Assembly: GCA_932294295.1 (NCBI GenBank)
Contig: OW028574.1
Location: 26,730,145-26,794,144 of the forward strand
Length of the DNA: 64,000 nt
Reading direction: 5' to 3'
DNA from: Alitta virens
Taxonomy: Eukaryota > Annelida > Polychaeta > Phyllodocida > Nereididae
Below the pieces are notes generated by a model. The model worked only from the letters and a program-made list of their open reading frames with translations. It made no database searches and was not told the origin of the DNA. Within the stretch, counting starts at the first letter, position 1. Each line of letters begins with the position of its first letter. The position numbers were made by a program, and so were the translations under genes. Below, piece after piece: positions 11,280 through 24,000 of this stretch.

Positions 11280-14215
11280 TTAATGTTGTTAACTGTTAAT
11301 GTTGTTAACTGTTAATGTTGTTAACTGTTAATGTTGTTAACTGTTAATGTTGTTAACTGTTAATATTGTAAACTGTTAATGTTGTTAACTGTTAATGTTG
11401 TTAACTGTTAATGTTGTTAACTGTTAATGTTGTTAACTGTTAATGTTGTTAACTGTTAATGTTGTTAACTGTTAATGTTGCCAGCTTAATGTTGTTGCCA
11501 GCTTAATGTTGTTGACAGCTCAATGTTGACAGCTTAATGTTGTTGACAGCTTAATGTTGTTGATAGCTTAATGTTGTTGATAGCTTAATGTTGACAGCTT
11601 AATGTTGTTAACTGTTAATGTTGTTAACTGTTAATGTTGTTAACTGTTAATATTGTAAACTGTTAATGTTGTTAACTGTTAATGTTGTTAACTGTTAATG
11701 TTGTTAACTGTTAATGTTGCCAGCTTAATGTTGTTACCAGCTTAATGTTGTTGACAGCTTAATGTTGACATCCTAATGTTGTTGACGGTTAATTTTGACA
11801 ACTTAATTTTGACAACTTAATGTTGACAGCTTAATGTTGACAGCTTAATGTTGTTGACAGCTTAATGTTGTTGATAGCTTAATGTTGTTGATAGCTTAAT
11901 GTTGACAGCTTAATGTTGACAGCTTAATGTTGACAGCTTAATGTTGACAGCTTAATGTTGTTGACAGCTTAATGTTGACAGCTTAATGTTGACAGCTTAA
12001 TGTTGACAGCTTAATGTTGACAGCTTATTGTTGACAGCTTAATGTTGACAGCTTAATGTTGACAGCTTAATGTTGACAGCCTAATGTTGACAGCCTAAGG
12101 TTGACAGCTTAATGTTGACAGCTTAATGTTGACAGCCTAATGTTGACAACTTATTGTTGACAGCTTAATGTTGACAGCTTAATGTTGACAGCCTAATGTT
12201 GACAGGCTAATGTTGACAGCTTAATGTTGACAGCTTAATGTTGACAGCTTATTGTTGACAGCTTATTGTTGACAGCTTAATGTTGACAGCTTAGTGTTGA
12301 CAGCCTAATGTTGACAGCCTAATGTTGACAGCTTAATGTTGACAGCTTAATGTTGACAGCTTAATGTTGACAGCTTAATGTTGACAGCTTAATGTTGACA
12401 GCCTATTGTTGACAGCTTAATGTTGTTGAAAGCTTAATGTTGACAGCTTAATGTTGTTAACTGTTAATGTTGTTAACTGTTAATGTTGTTAACTGTTAAT
12501 GTTGTTAACTGTTAATGTTGTTAACTGTTAATGTTGTAAACTGTTAATGTTGTTAACTGTTAATGTTGTTAACTGTTAATGTTGTTAACTGTTAATGTTG
12601 TTAACTGTTAATGTTGTTAACTGTTAATGTTGTAAACTGTTAATGTTGTTAACTGATAATGTTGTTAACTGTTAATGCTGTTAACTGTTAATGCTGTTAA
12701 CTGTTAATGTTGCCAGCTTAATGTTGTTGCCAGCTTAATGTTGTTGACAGCTTAATGTTGACAGCCTAATGTTGTTGACGGTTAATTTTGACAACTTAAT
12801 GTTGACAGCTCAATGTTGACAGCTTAATGCTGTTGACAGCTTAATGTTGTTGATAGCTTAATGTTGTTGATAGCTTAATGTTGACAGCTTAATGTTGACA
12901 GCTTAATGTTGTTGACAGCTTAATGTTGACAGCTTAATGTTGACAGCTTAATGTTGACAGCTTAATGTTGACAGCTTAATGTTGACAGCTTAATGTTGAC
13001 AGCTTATTGTTGACAGCTTATTGTTGACAGCTTAATGTTGACAGCTTAATGTTGACAGCTTAATGTTGTTAACTGTTAATGTTGTTAACTGTTAATGTTG
13101 TTAACTGTTAATGTTGTTAACTGTTAATGTTGTTAACTGTTAATATTGTAAACTGTTAATGTTGTTAACTGTTAATGTTGTTAACTGTTAATGTTGTTAA
13201 CTGTTAATGTTGTTAACTGTTAATGTTGTTAACTGTTAATGTTGTTAACTGTTAATGTTGCCAGCTTAATGTTGTTGCCAGCTTAATGTTGTTGACAGCT
13301 CAATGTTGACAGCTTAATGTTGTTGACAGCTTAATGTTGTTGATAGCTTAATGTTGTTGATAGCTTAATGTTGACAGCTTAATGTTGTTAACTGTTAATG
13401 TTGTTAACTGTTAATGTTGTTAACTGTTAATATTGTAAACTGTTAATGTTGTTAACTGTTAATGTTGTTAACTGTTAATGTTGTTAACTGTTAATGTTGT
13501 TAACTGTTAATGTTGCCAGCTTAATGTTGTTACCAGCTTAATGTTGTTGACAGCTTAATGTTGACATCCTAATGTTGTTGACGGTTAATTTTGACAACTT
13601 AATTTTCACAACTTAATGTTGACAGCTTAATGTTGACAGCTTAATGTTGTTGACAGCTTAATGTTGTTGATAGCTTAATGTTGTTGATAGCTTAATGTTG
13701 ACAGCTTAATGTTGACAGCTTAATGTTGACAGCTTAATGTTGTTGACAGCTTAATGTTGACAGCTTAATGTTGACAGCTTAATGTTGACAGCTTAATGTT
13801 GACAGCTTATTGTTGACAGCTTAATGTTGACAGCTTAATGTTGACAGCTTAATGTTGACAGCCTAATGTTGACAGCCTAAGGTTGACAGCTTAATGTTGA
13901 CAGCTTAATGTTGACAGCTTAATGTTGACAACTTATTGTTGACAGCTTAATGTTGACAGCTTAATGTTGACAGCCTAATGTTGACAGGCTAATGTTGACA
14001 GCTTAATGTTGACAGCTTAATGTTGACAGCTTATTGTTGACAGCTTATTGTTGACAGCTTAATGTTGACAGCTTAGTGTTGACAGCCTAATGTTGACAGC
14101 CTAATGTTGACAGCTTAATGTTGACAGCTTAATGTTGACAGCTTAATGTTGACAGCTTAATGTTGACAGCCTATTGTTGACAGCTTAATGTTGTTGAAAG
14201 CTTAATGTTGACAGC

Positions 14216-14487
14216 TTAATGTTGTTAACTGTTAATGTTGTTAACTGTTAATGTTGTTAACTGTTAATGTTGTTAACTGTTAATGTTGTTAACTGTTAAT
14301 GTTGTTAACTGTTAATGTTGTAAACTGTTAATGTTGTTAACTGTTAATGTTGTTAACTGTTAATGTTGTTAACTGTTAATGTTGTTAACTGTTAATGTTG
14401 TAAACTGTTAATGTTGTAAACTGTTAATGTTGTTAACTGTTAATGTTGTTAACTGTTAATGCTGTTAACTGTTAATGCTGTTAACTG
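14216..14487 (+). repeat. Long T-array of seventeen 16-mers
   Basis: Counting from the unit after GAAAGC to the first GCCAGC unit gives 272 bp, exactly 17 x 16. Most units are TTAATGTTGTTAACTG; three are TGTAAACTG and the last two have ATGCTG. Each unit contains the HpaI hexamer GTTAAC. Each unit junction forms an 11-bp quasi-palindrome, TTAAC-T-GTTAA. T-array lengths elsewhere vary: 18 units at 54,813-55,100 and 55,810-56,097, 11 at 8,094-8,269, 5 at 8,783-8,862 and 59,720-59,799, and 2-3 in the divergent modules (for example near 29,620 and 31,200). Confidence 0.88.
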
Positions 14488-15189
14488 TTAATGTTGCCAG
14501 CTTAATGTTGTTGACAGCTTAATGTTGACAGCCTAATGTTGTTGACGGTTAATTTTGACAACTTAATTTTCACAACTTAATGTTGACAGCTCAATGTTGA
14601 CAGCTTAATGCTGTTGACAGCTTAATGTTGTTGATAGCTTAATGTTGTTGATAGCTTAATGTTGACAGCTTAATGTTGACAGCTTAATGTTGTTGACAGC
14701 TTAATGTTGACAGCTTAATGTTGACAGCTTAATGTTGACAGCTTAATGTTGACAGCTTAATGTTGACAGCTTAATGTTGACAGCTTATTGTTGACAGCTT
14801 ATTGTTGACAGCTTAATGTTGACAGCTTAATGTTGACAGCTTAATGTTGTTAACTGTTAATGTTGTTAACTGTTAATGTTGTTAACTGTTAATGTTGTTA
14901 ACTGTTAATGTTGTTAACTGTTAATGTTGTTAACTGTTAATGTTGTTAACTGTTAATATTGTAAACTGTTAATGTTGTTAACTGTTAATGTTGTTAACTG
15001 TTAATGTTGTTAACTGTTAATGTTGTTAACTGTTAATGTTGTTAACTGTTAATGTTGTTAACTGTTAATGTTGCCAGCTTAATGTTGTTGCCAGCTTAAT
15101 GTTGTTGACAGCTCAATGTTGACAGCTTAATGTTGTTGACAGCTTAATGTTGTTGATAGCTTAATGTTGTTGATAGCTTAATGTTGACA

Positions 15190-15510
15190 GCTTAATGTTG
15201 TTAACTGTTAATGTTGTTAACTGTTAATGTTGTTAACTGTTAATATTGTAACTGTTAATGTTGTTAACTGTTAATGTTGTTAACTGTTAATGTTGTTAAC
15301 TGTTAATGTTGTTAACTGTTAATGTTGCCAGCTTAATGTTGTTACCAGCTTAATGTTGTTGACAGCTTAATGTTGACAGCTTAATGTTGACAGCTTAATG
15401 TTGACAGCTTAATGTTGACAGCTTAATGTTGACAGCTTAATGTTGACAGCTTATTGTTGACAGCTTATTGTTGACAGCTTAATGTTGACAGCTTAATGTT
15501 GACAGCTTAA
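15190..15510 (+). repeat. Truncated C block without an anchor
   Basis: A C-type T-array (with the 15-bp ATTGTAACTG unit) leads into GCCAGC, TTACCAGC and TTGTTGACAGC. From about 15,375 it goes straight to plain 14-mers and the TTATTG pair. The GACATC unit, the anchor cassette, the GATAGC pair and the CCTAAGG/AACTTATTG stretch are absent. The same truncated block with the same 15-bp unit is in the second 10.28-kb copy at about 25,455-25,775, so the deletion and the 1-bp loss happened before that duplication. It is followed by a B block (from about 15,510) and an intact C block (anchor 16,059). Confidence 0.82.
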
Positions 15511-18090
15511 TGTTGTTAACTGTTAATGTTGTTAACTGTTAATGTTGTTAACTGTTAATGTTGTTAACTGTTAATGTTGTTAACTGTTAATGTTGTTAAC
15601 TGTTAATGTTGTTAACTGTTAATATTGTAAACTGTTAATGTTGTTAACTGTTAATGTTGTTAACTGTTAATGTTGTTAACTGTTAATGTTGTTAACTGTT
15701 AATGTTGTTAACTGTTAATGTTGTTAACTGTTAATGTTGCCAGCTTAATGTTGTTGCCAGCTTAATGTTGTTGACAGCTCAATGTTGACAGCTTAATGTT
15801 GTTGACAGCTTAATGTTGTTGATAGCTTAATGTTGTTGATAGCTTAATGTTGACAGCTTAATGTTGTTAACTGTTAATGTTGTTAACTGTTAATGTTGTT
15901 AACTGTTAATATTGTAAACTGTTAATGTTGTTAACTGTTAATGTTGTTAACTGTTAATGTTGTTAACTGTTAATGTTGTTAACTGTTAATGTTGCCAGCT
16001 TAATGTTGTTACCAGCTTAATGTTGTTGACAGCTTAATGTTGACATCCTAATGTTGTTGACGGTTAATTTTGACAACTTAATTTTCACAACTTAATGTTG
16101 ACAGCTTAATGTTGACAGCTTAATGTTGTTGACAGCTTAATGTTGTTGACAGCTTAATGTTGTTGATAGCTTAATGTTGTTGATAGCTTAATGTTGACAG
16201 CTTAATGTTGACAGCTTAATGTTGACAGCTTAATGTTGTTGACAGCTTAATGTTGACAGCTTAATGTTGACAGCTTAATGTTGACAGCTTAATGTTGACA
16301 GCTTATTGTTGACAGCTTAATGTTGACAGCTTAATGTTGACAGCTTAATGTTGACAGCCTAATGTTGACAGCCTAAGGTTGACAGCTTAATGTTGACAGC
16401 TTAATGTTGACAGCTTAATGTTGACAACTTATTGTTGACAGCTTAATGTTGACAGCTTAATGTTGACAGCCTAATGTTGACAGGCTAATGTTGACAGCTT
16501 AATGTTGACAGCTTAATGTTGACAGCTTATTGTTGACAGCTTATTGTTGACAGCTTAATGTTGACAGCTTAGTGTTGACAGCCTAATGTTGACAGCCTAA
16601 TGTTGACAGCTTAATGTTGACAGCTTAATGTTGACAGCTTAATGTTGACAGCTTAATGTTGACAGCTTAATGTTGACAGCCTATTGTTGACAGCTTAATG
16701 TTGTTGAAAGCTTAATGTTGACAGCTTAATGTTGTTAACTGTTAATGTTGTTAACTGTTAATGTTGTTAACTGTTAATGTTGTTAACTGTTAATGTTGTT
16801 AACTGTTAATGTTGTTAACTGTTAATGTTGTAAACTGTTAATGTTGTTAACTGTTAATGTTGTTAACTGTTAATGTTGTTAACTGTTAATGTTGTTAACT
16901 GTTAATGTTGTTAACTGTTAATGTTGTAAACTGTTAATGTTGTTAACTGTTAATGTTGTTAACTGTTAATGCTGTTAACTGTTAATGCTGTTAACTGTTA
17001 ATGTTGCCAGCTTAATGTTGTTGCCAGCTTAATGTTGTTGACAGCTTAATGTTGACAGCCTAATGTTGTTGACGGTTAATTTTGACAACTTAATTTTCAC
17101 AACTTAATGTTGACAGCTCAATGTTGACAGCTTAATGTTGTTGACAGCTTAATGTTGTTGATAGCTTAATGTTGTTGATAGCTTAATGTTGACAGCTTAA
17201 TGTTGACAGCTTAATGTTGTTGACAGCTTAATGTTGACAGCTTAATGTTGACAGCTTAATGTTGACAGCTTAATGTTGACAGCTTAATGTTGACAGCTTA
17301 ATGTTGACAGCTTAATGTTGACAGCTTATTGTTGACAGCTTATTGTTGACAGCTTAATGTTGACAGCTTAATGTTGACAGCTTAATGTTGTTAACTGTTA
17401 ATGTTGTTAACTGTTAATGTTGTTAACTGTTAATGTTGTTAACTGTTAATGTTGTTAACTGTTAATATTGTAAACTGTTAATGTTGTTAACTGTTAATGT
17501 TGTTAACTGTTAATGTTGTTAACTGTTAATGTTGTTAACTGTTAATGTTGTTAACTGTTAATGTTGCCAGCTTAATGTTGTTGCCAGCTTAATGTTGTTG
17601 ACAGCTCAATGTTGACAGCTTAATGTTGTTGACAGCTTAATGTTGTTGATAGCTTAATGTTGTTGATAGCTTAATGTTGACAGCTTAATGTTGTTAACTG
17701 TTAATGTTGTTAACTGTTAATGTTGTTAACTGTTAATATTGTAAACTGTTAATGTTGTTAACTGTTAATGTTGTTAACTGTTAATGTTGTTAACTGTTAA
17801 TGTTGTTTACTGTTAATGTTGCCAGCTTAATGTTGTTACCAGCTTAATGTTGTTGACAGCTTAATGTTGACATCCTAATGTTGTTGACGGTTAATTTTGA
17901 CAACTTAATTTTCACAACTTAATGTTGACAGCTTAATGTTGACAGCTTAATGTTGTTGACAGCTTAATGTTGTTGATAGCTTAATGTTGTTGATAGCTTA
18001 ATGTTGACAGCTCAATGTTGACAGCTTAATGTTGACAGCTTAATGTTGTTGACAGCTTAATGTTGACAGCTTAATGTTGACAGCTTAATG

Positions 18091-21000
18091 TTGTTGACAG
18101 CTTAATGTTGACAGCTTAATGTTGACAGCTTAATGTTGACAGCTTAATGTTGACAGCTTAATGTTGACAGCTTAATGTTGACAGCTTAATGTTGACAGCT
18201 TATTGTTGACAGCTTATTGTTGACAGCTTAATGTTGACAGCTTAGTGTTGACAGCCTAATGTTGACAGCCTAATGTTGACAGCTTAATGTTGACAGCTTA
18301 ATGTTGACAGCTTAATGTTGACAGCTTAATGTTGACAGCCTATTGTTGACAGCTTAATGTTGTTGAAAGCTTAATGTTGACAGCTTAATGTTGTTAACTG
18401 TTAATGTTGTTAACTGTTAATGTTGTTAACTGTTAATGTTGTTAACTGTTAATGTTGTTAACTGTTAATGTTGTAAACTGTTAATGTTGTAAACTGTTAA
18501 TGTTGTTAACTGTTAATGTTGTTAACTGTTAATGCTGTTAACTGTTAATGCTGTTAACTGTTAATGTTGCCAGCTTAATGTTGTTGCCAGCTTAATGTTG
18601 TTGACAGCTTAATGTTGACAGCCTAATGTTGTTGACGGTTAATTTTGACAACTTAATTTTCACAACTTAATGTTGACAGCTCAATGTTGACAGCTTAATG
18701 TTGTTGACAGCTTAATGTTGTTGATAGCTTAATGTTGTTGATAGCTTAATGTTGACAGCTTAATGTTGACAGCTTAATGTTGTTGACAGCTTAATGTTGA
18801 CAGCTTAATGTTGACAGCTTAATGTTGACAGCTTAATGTTGACAGCTTAATGTTGACAGCTTAATGTTGACAGCTTAATGTTGACAGCTTATTGTTGACA
18901 GCTTATTGTTGACAGCTTAATGTTGACAGCTTAGTGTTGACAGCCTAATGTTGACAGCCTAATGTTGACAGCTTAATGTTGACAGCTTAATGTTGACAGC
19001 TTAATGTTGACAGCTTAATGTTGACAGCCTATTGTTGACAGCTTAATGTTGTTGAAAGCTTAATGTTGACAGCTTAATGTTGTTAACTGTTAATGTTGTT
19101 AACTGTTAATGTTGTTAACTGTTAATGCTGTTAACTGTTAATGCTGTTAACTGTTAATGTTGCCAGCTTAATGTTGTTGCCAGCTTAATGTTGTTGACAG
19201 CTTAATGTTGACAGCCTAATGTTGTTGACGGTTAATTTTGACAACTTAATTTTCACAACTTAATGTTGACAGCTCAATGTTGACAGCTTAATGTTGTTGA
19301 CAGCTTAATGTTGTTGATAGCTTAATGTTGTTGATAGCTTAATGTTGACAGCTTAATGTTGACAGCTTAATGTTGTTGACAGCTTAATGTTGACAGCTTA
19401 ATGTTGACAGCTTAATGTTGACAGCTTAATGTTGACAGCTTAATGTTGACAGCTTAATGTTGACAGCTTAATGTTGACAGCTTATTGTTGACAGCTTATT
19501 GTTGACAGCTTAATGTTGACAGCTTAGTGTTGACAGCCTAATGTTGACAGCCTAATGTTGACAGCTTAATGTTGACAGCTTAATGTTGACAGCTTAATGT
19601 TGACAGCTTAATGTTGACAGCCTATTGTTGACAGCTTAATGTTGTTGAAAGCTTAATGTTGACAGCTTAATGTTGTTAACTGTTAATGTTGTTAACTGTT
19701 AATGTTGTTAACTGTTAATGTTGTTAACTGTTAATGTTGTTAACTGTTAATGTTGTAAACTGTTAATGTTGTAAACTGTTAATGTTGTAAACTGTTAATG
19801 TTGTTAACTGTTAATGTTGTTAACTGTTAATGCTGTTAACTGTTAATGCTGTTAACTGTTAATGTTGCCAGCTTAATGTTGTTGACAGCTTAATGTTGAC
19901 AGCCTAATGTTGTTGACGGTTAATTTTGACAACTTAATTTTCACAACTTAATGTTGACAGCTCAATGTTGACAGCTTAATGCTGTTGACAGCTTAATGTT
20001 GTTGATAGCTTAATGTTGTTGATAGCTTAATGTTGACAGCTTAATGTTGACAGCTTAATGTTGTTGACAGCTTAATGTTGACAGCTTAATGTTGACAGCT
20101 TAATGTTGACAGCTTAATGTTGACAGCTTAATGTTGACAGCTTAATGTTGACAGCTTAATGTTGACAGCTTATTGTTGACAGCTTATTGTTGACAGCTTA
20201 ATGTTGACAGCTTAGTGTTGACAGCCTAATGTTGACAGCCTAATGTTGACAGCTTAATGTTGACAGCTTAATGTTGACAGCTTAATGTTGACAGCTTAAT
20301 GTTGACAGCCTATTGTTGACAGCTTAATGTTGTTGAAAGCTTAATGTTGACAGCTTAATGTTGTTAACTGTTAATGTTGTTAACTGTTAATGTTGTTAAC
20401 TGTTAATGTTGTTAACTGTTAATGTTGTTAACTGTTAATGTTGTAAACTGTTAATGTTGTAAACTGTTAATGTTGTTAACTGTTAATGTTGTTAACTGTT
20501 AATGCTGTTAACTGTTAATGCTGTTAACTGTTAATGTTGCCAGCTTAATGTTGTTGCCAGCTTAATGTTGTTGACAGCTTAATGTTGACAGCCTAATGTT
20601 GTTGACGGTTAATTTTGACAACTTAATTTTCACAACTTAATGTTGACAGCTCAATGTTGACAGCTTAATGTTGTTGACAGCTTAATGTTGTTGATAGCTT
20701 AATGTTGTTGATAGCTTAATGTTGACAGCTTAATGTTGACAGCTTAATGTTGTTGACAGCTTAATGTTGACAGCTTAATGTTGACAGCTTAATGTTGACA
20801 GCTTAATGTTGACAGCTTAATGTTGACAGCTTAATGTTGACAGCTTAATGTTGACAGCTTATTGTTGACAGCTTATTGTTGACAGCTTAATGTTGACAGC
20901 TTAGTGTTGACAGCCTAATGTTGACAGCCTAATGTTGACAGCTTAATGTTGACAGCTTAATGTTGACAGCTTAATGTTGACAGCTTAATGTTGACAGCCT

Positions 21001-24000
21001 ATTGTTGACAGCTTAATGTTGTTGAAAGCTTAATGTTGACAGCTTAATGTTGTTAACTGTTAATGTTGTTAACTGTTAATGTTGTTAACTGTTAATGTTG
21101 TTAACTGTTAATGTTGTTAACTGTTAATGTTGTAAACTGTTAATGTTGTAAACTGTTAATGTTGTTAACTGTTAATGTTGTTAACTGTTAATGCTGTTAA
21201 CTGTTAATGCTGTTAACTGTTAATGTTGCCAGCTTAATGTTGTTGACAGCTTAATGTTGACAGCCTAATGTTGTTGACGGTTAATTTTGACAACTTAATT
21301 TTCACAACTTAATGTTGACAGCTCAATGTTGACAGCTTAATGCTGTTGACAGCTTAATGTTGTTGATAGCTTAATGTTGTTGATAGCTTAATGTTGACAG
21401 CTTAATGTTGACAGCTTAATGTTGTTGACAGCTTAATGTTGACAGCTTAATGTTGACAGCTTAATGTTGACAGCTTAATGTTGACAGCTTAATGTTGACA
21501 GCTTATTGTTGACAGCTTATTGTTGACAGCTTAATGTTGACAGCTTAATGTTGACAGCTTAATGTTGTTAACTGTTAATGTTGTTAACTGTTAATGTTGT
21601 TAACTGTTAATGTTGTTAACTGTTAATGTTGTTAACTGTTAATATTGTAAACTGTTAATGTTGTTAACTGTTAATGTTGTTAACTGTTAATGTTGTTAAC
21701 TGTTAATGTTGTTAACTGTTAATGTTGTTAACTGTTAATGTTGTTAACTGTTAATGTTGCCAGCTTAATGTTGTTGCCAGCTTAATGTTGTTGACAGCTC
21801 AATGTTGACAGCTTAATGTTGTTGACAGCTTAATGTTGTTGATAGCTTAATGTTGTTGATAGCTTAATGTTGACAGCTTAATGTTGTTAACTGTTAATGT
21901 TGTTAACTGTTAATGTTGTTAACTGTTAATATTGTAAACTGTTAATGTTGTTAACTGTTAATGTTGTTAACTGTTAATGTTGTTAACTGTTAATGTTGCC
22001 AGCTTAATGTTGTTACCAGCTTAATGTTGTTGACAGCTTAATGTTGACATCCTAATGTTGTTGACGGTTAATTTTGACAACTTAATTTTGACAACTTAAT
22101 GTTGACAGCTTAATGTTGACAGCTTAATGTTGTTGACAGCTTAATGTTGTTGATAGCTTAATGTTGTTGATAGCTTAATGTTGACAGCTTAATGTTGACA
22201 GCTTAATGTTGACAGCTTAATGTTGACAGCTTAATGTTGTTGACAGCTTAATGTTGACAGCTTAATGTTGACAGCTTAATGTTGACAGCTTAATGTTGAC
22301 AGCTTATTGTTGACAGCTTAATGTTGACAGCTTAATGTTGACAGCTTAATGTTGACAGCCTAATGTTGACAGCCTAAGGTTGACAGCTTAATGTTGACAG
22401 CTTAATGTTGACAGCCTAATGTTGACAACTTATTGTTGACAGCTTAATGTTGACAGCTTAATGTTGACAGCCTAATGTTGACAGGCTAATGTTGACAGCT
22501 TAATGTTGACAGCTTAATGTTGACAGCTTATTGTTGACAGCTTATTGTTGACAGCTTAATGTTGACAGCTTAGTGTTGACAGCCTAATGTTGACAGCCTA
22601 ATGTTGACAGCTTAATGTTGACAGCTTAATGTTGACAGCTTAATGTTGACAGCTTAATGTTGACAGCTTAATGTTGACAGCCTATTGTTGACAGCTTAAT
22701 GTTGTTGAAAGCTTAATGTTGACAGCTTAATGTTGTTAACTGTTAATGTTGTTAACTGTTAATGTTGTTAACTGTTAATGTTGTTAACTGTTAATGTTGT
22801 TAACTGTTAATGTTGTAAACTGTTAATGTTGTTAACTGTTAATGTTGTTAACTGTTAATGTTGTTAACTGTTAATGTTGTTAACTGTTAATGTTGTTAAC
22901 TGTTAATGTTGTAAACTGTTAATGTTGTTAACTGATAATGTTGTTAACTGTTAATGCTGTTAACTGTTAATGCTGTTAACTGTTAATGTTGCCAGCTTAA
23001 TGTTGTTGCCAGCTTAATGTTGTTGACAGCTTAATGTTGACAGCCTAATGTTGTTGACGGTTAATTTTGACAACTTAATGTTGACAGCTCAATGTTGACA
23101 GCTTAATGCTGTTGACAGCTTAATGTTGTTGATAGCTTAATGTTGTTGATAGCTTAATGTTGACAGCTTAATGTTGACAGCTTAATGTTGTTGACAGCTT
23201 AATGTTGACAGCTTAATGTTGACAGCTTAATGTTGACAGCTTAATGTTGACAGCTTAATGTTGACAGCTTAATGTTGACAGCTTATTGTTGACAGCTTAT
23301 TGTTGACAGCTTAATGTTGACAGCTTAATGTTGACAGCTTAATGTTGTTAACTGTTAATGTTGTTAACTGTTAATGTTGTTAACTGTTAATGTTGTTAAC
23401 TGTTAATGTTGTTAACTGTTAATATTGTAAACTGTTAATGTTGTTAACTGTTAATGTTGTTAACTGTTAATGTTGTTAACTGTTAATGTTGTTAACTGTT
23501 AATGTTGTTAACTGTTAATGTTGTTAACTGTTAATGTTGCCAGCTTAATGTTGTTGCCAGCTTAATGTTGTTGACAGCTCAATGTTGACAGCTTAATGTT
23601 GTTGACAGCTTAATGTTGTTGATAGCTTAATGTTGTTGATAGCTTAATGTTGACAGCTTAATGTTGTTAACTGTTAATGTTGTTAACTGTTAATGTTGTT
23701 AACTGTTAATATTGTAAACTGTTAATGTTGTTAACTGTTAATGTTGTTAACTGTTAATGTTGTTAACTGTTAATGTTGTTAACTGTTAATGTTGCCAGCT
23801 TAATGTTGTTACCAGCTTAATGTTGTTGACAGCTTAATGTTGACATCCTAATGTTGTTGACGGTTAATTTTGACAACTTAATTTTCACAACTTAATGTTG
23901 ACAGCTTAATGTTGACAGCTTAATGTTGTTGACAGCTTAATGTTGTTGATAGCTTAATGTTGTTGATAGCTTAATGTTGACAGCTTAATGTTGACAGCTT

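Larger units (their letters stand above)
7800..18090 (+). repeat. 10.28-kb segmental duplication, copy 1
   Basis: Twelve anchors in this interval have a partner in 18,091-28,355 at offsets of 10,291, 10,291, 10,307, 10,293, 10,293, 10,279, 10,279, 10,279, 10,265, 10,265, 10,265 and 10,265. Rare variants travel with the copy: a T-array unit AACTGATAATG (12,651 and 22,930), an anchor missing its third unit (12,777 and 23,056), an anchor with TTTTGACAAC twice (11,784 and 22,063), a 15-bp unit ATTGTAACTG (15,241 and 25,506), TTGTTTACTG (about 17,804 and 28,069) and TCAATG after a GATAGC pair (about 18,010 and 28,275). The right edge is at about 18,090/28,355, where copy 1 continues TTGTTGAC and copy 2 continues TTGAC. 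Confidence 0.9.
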
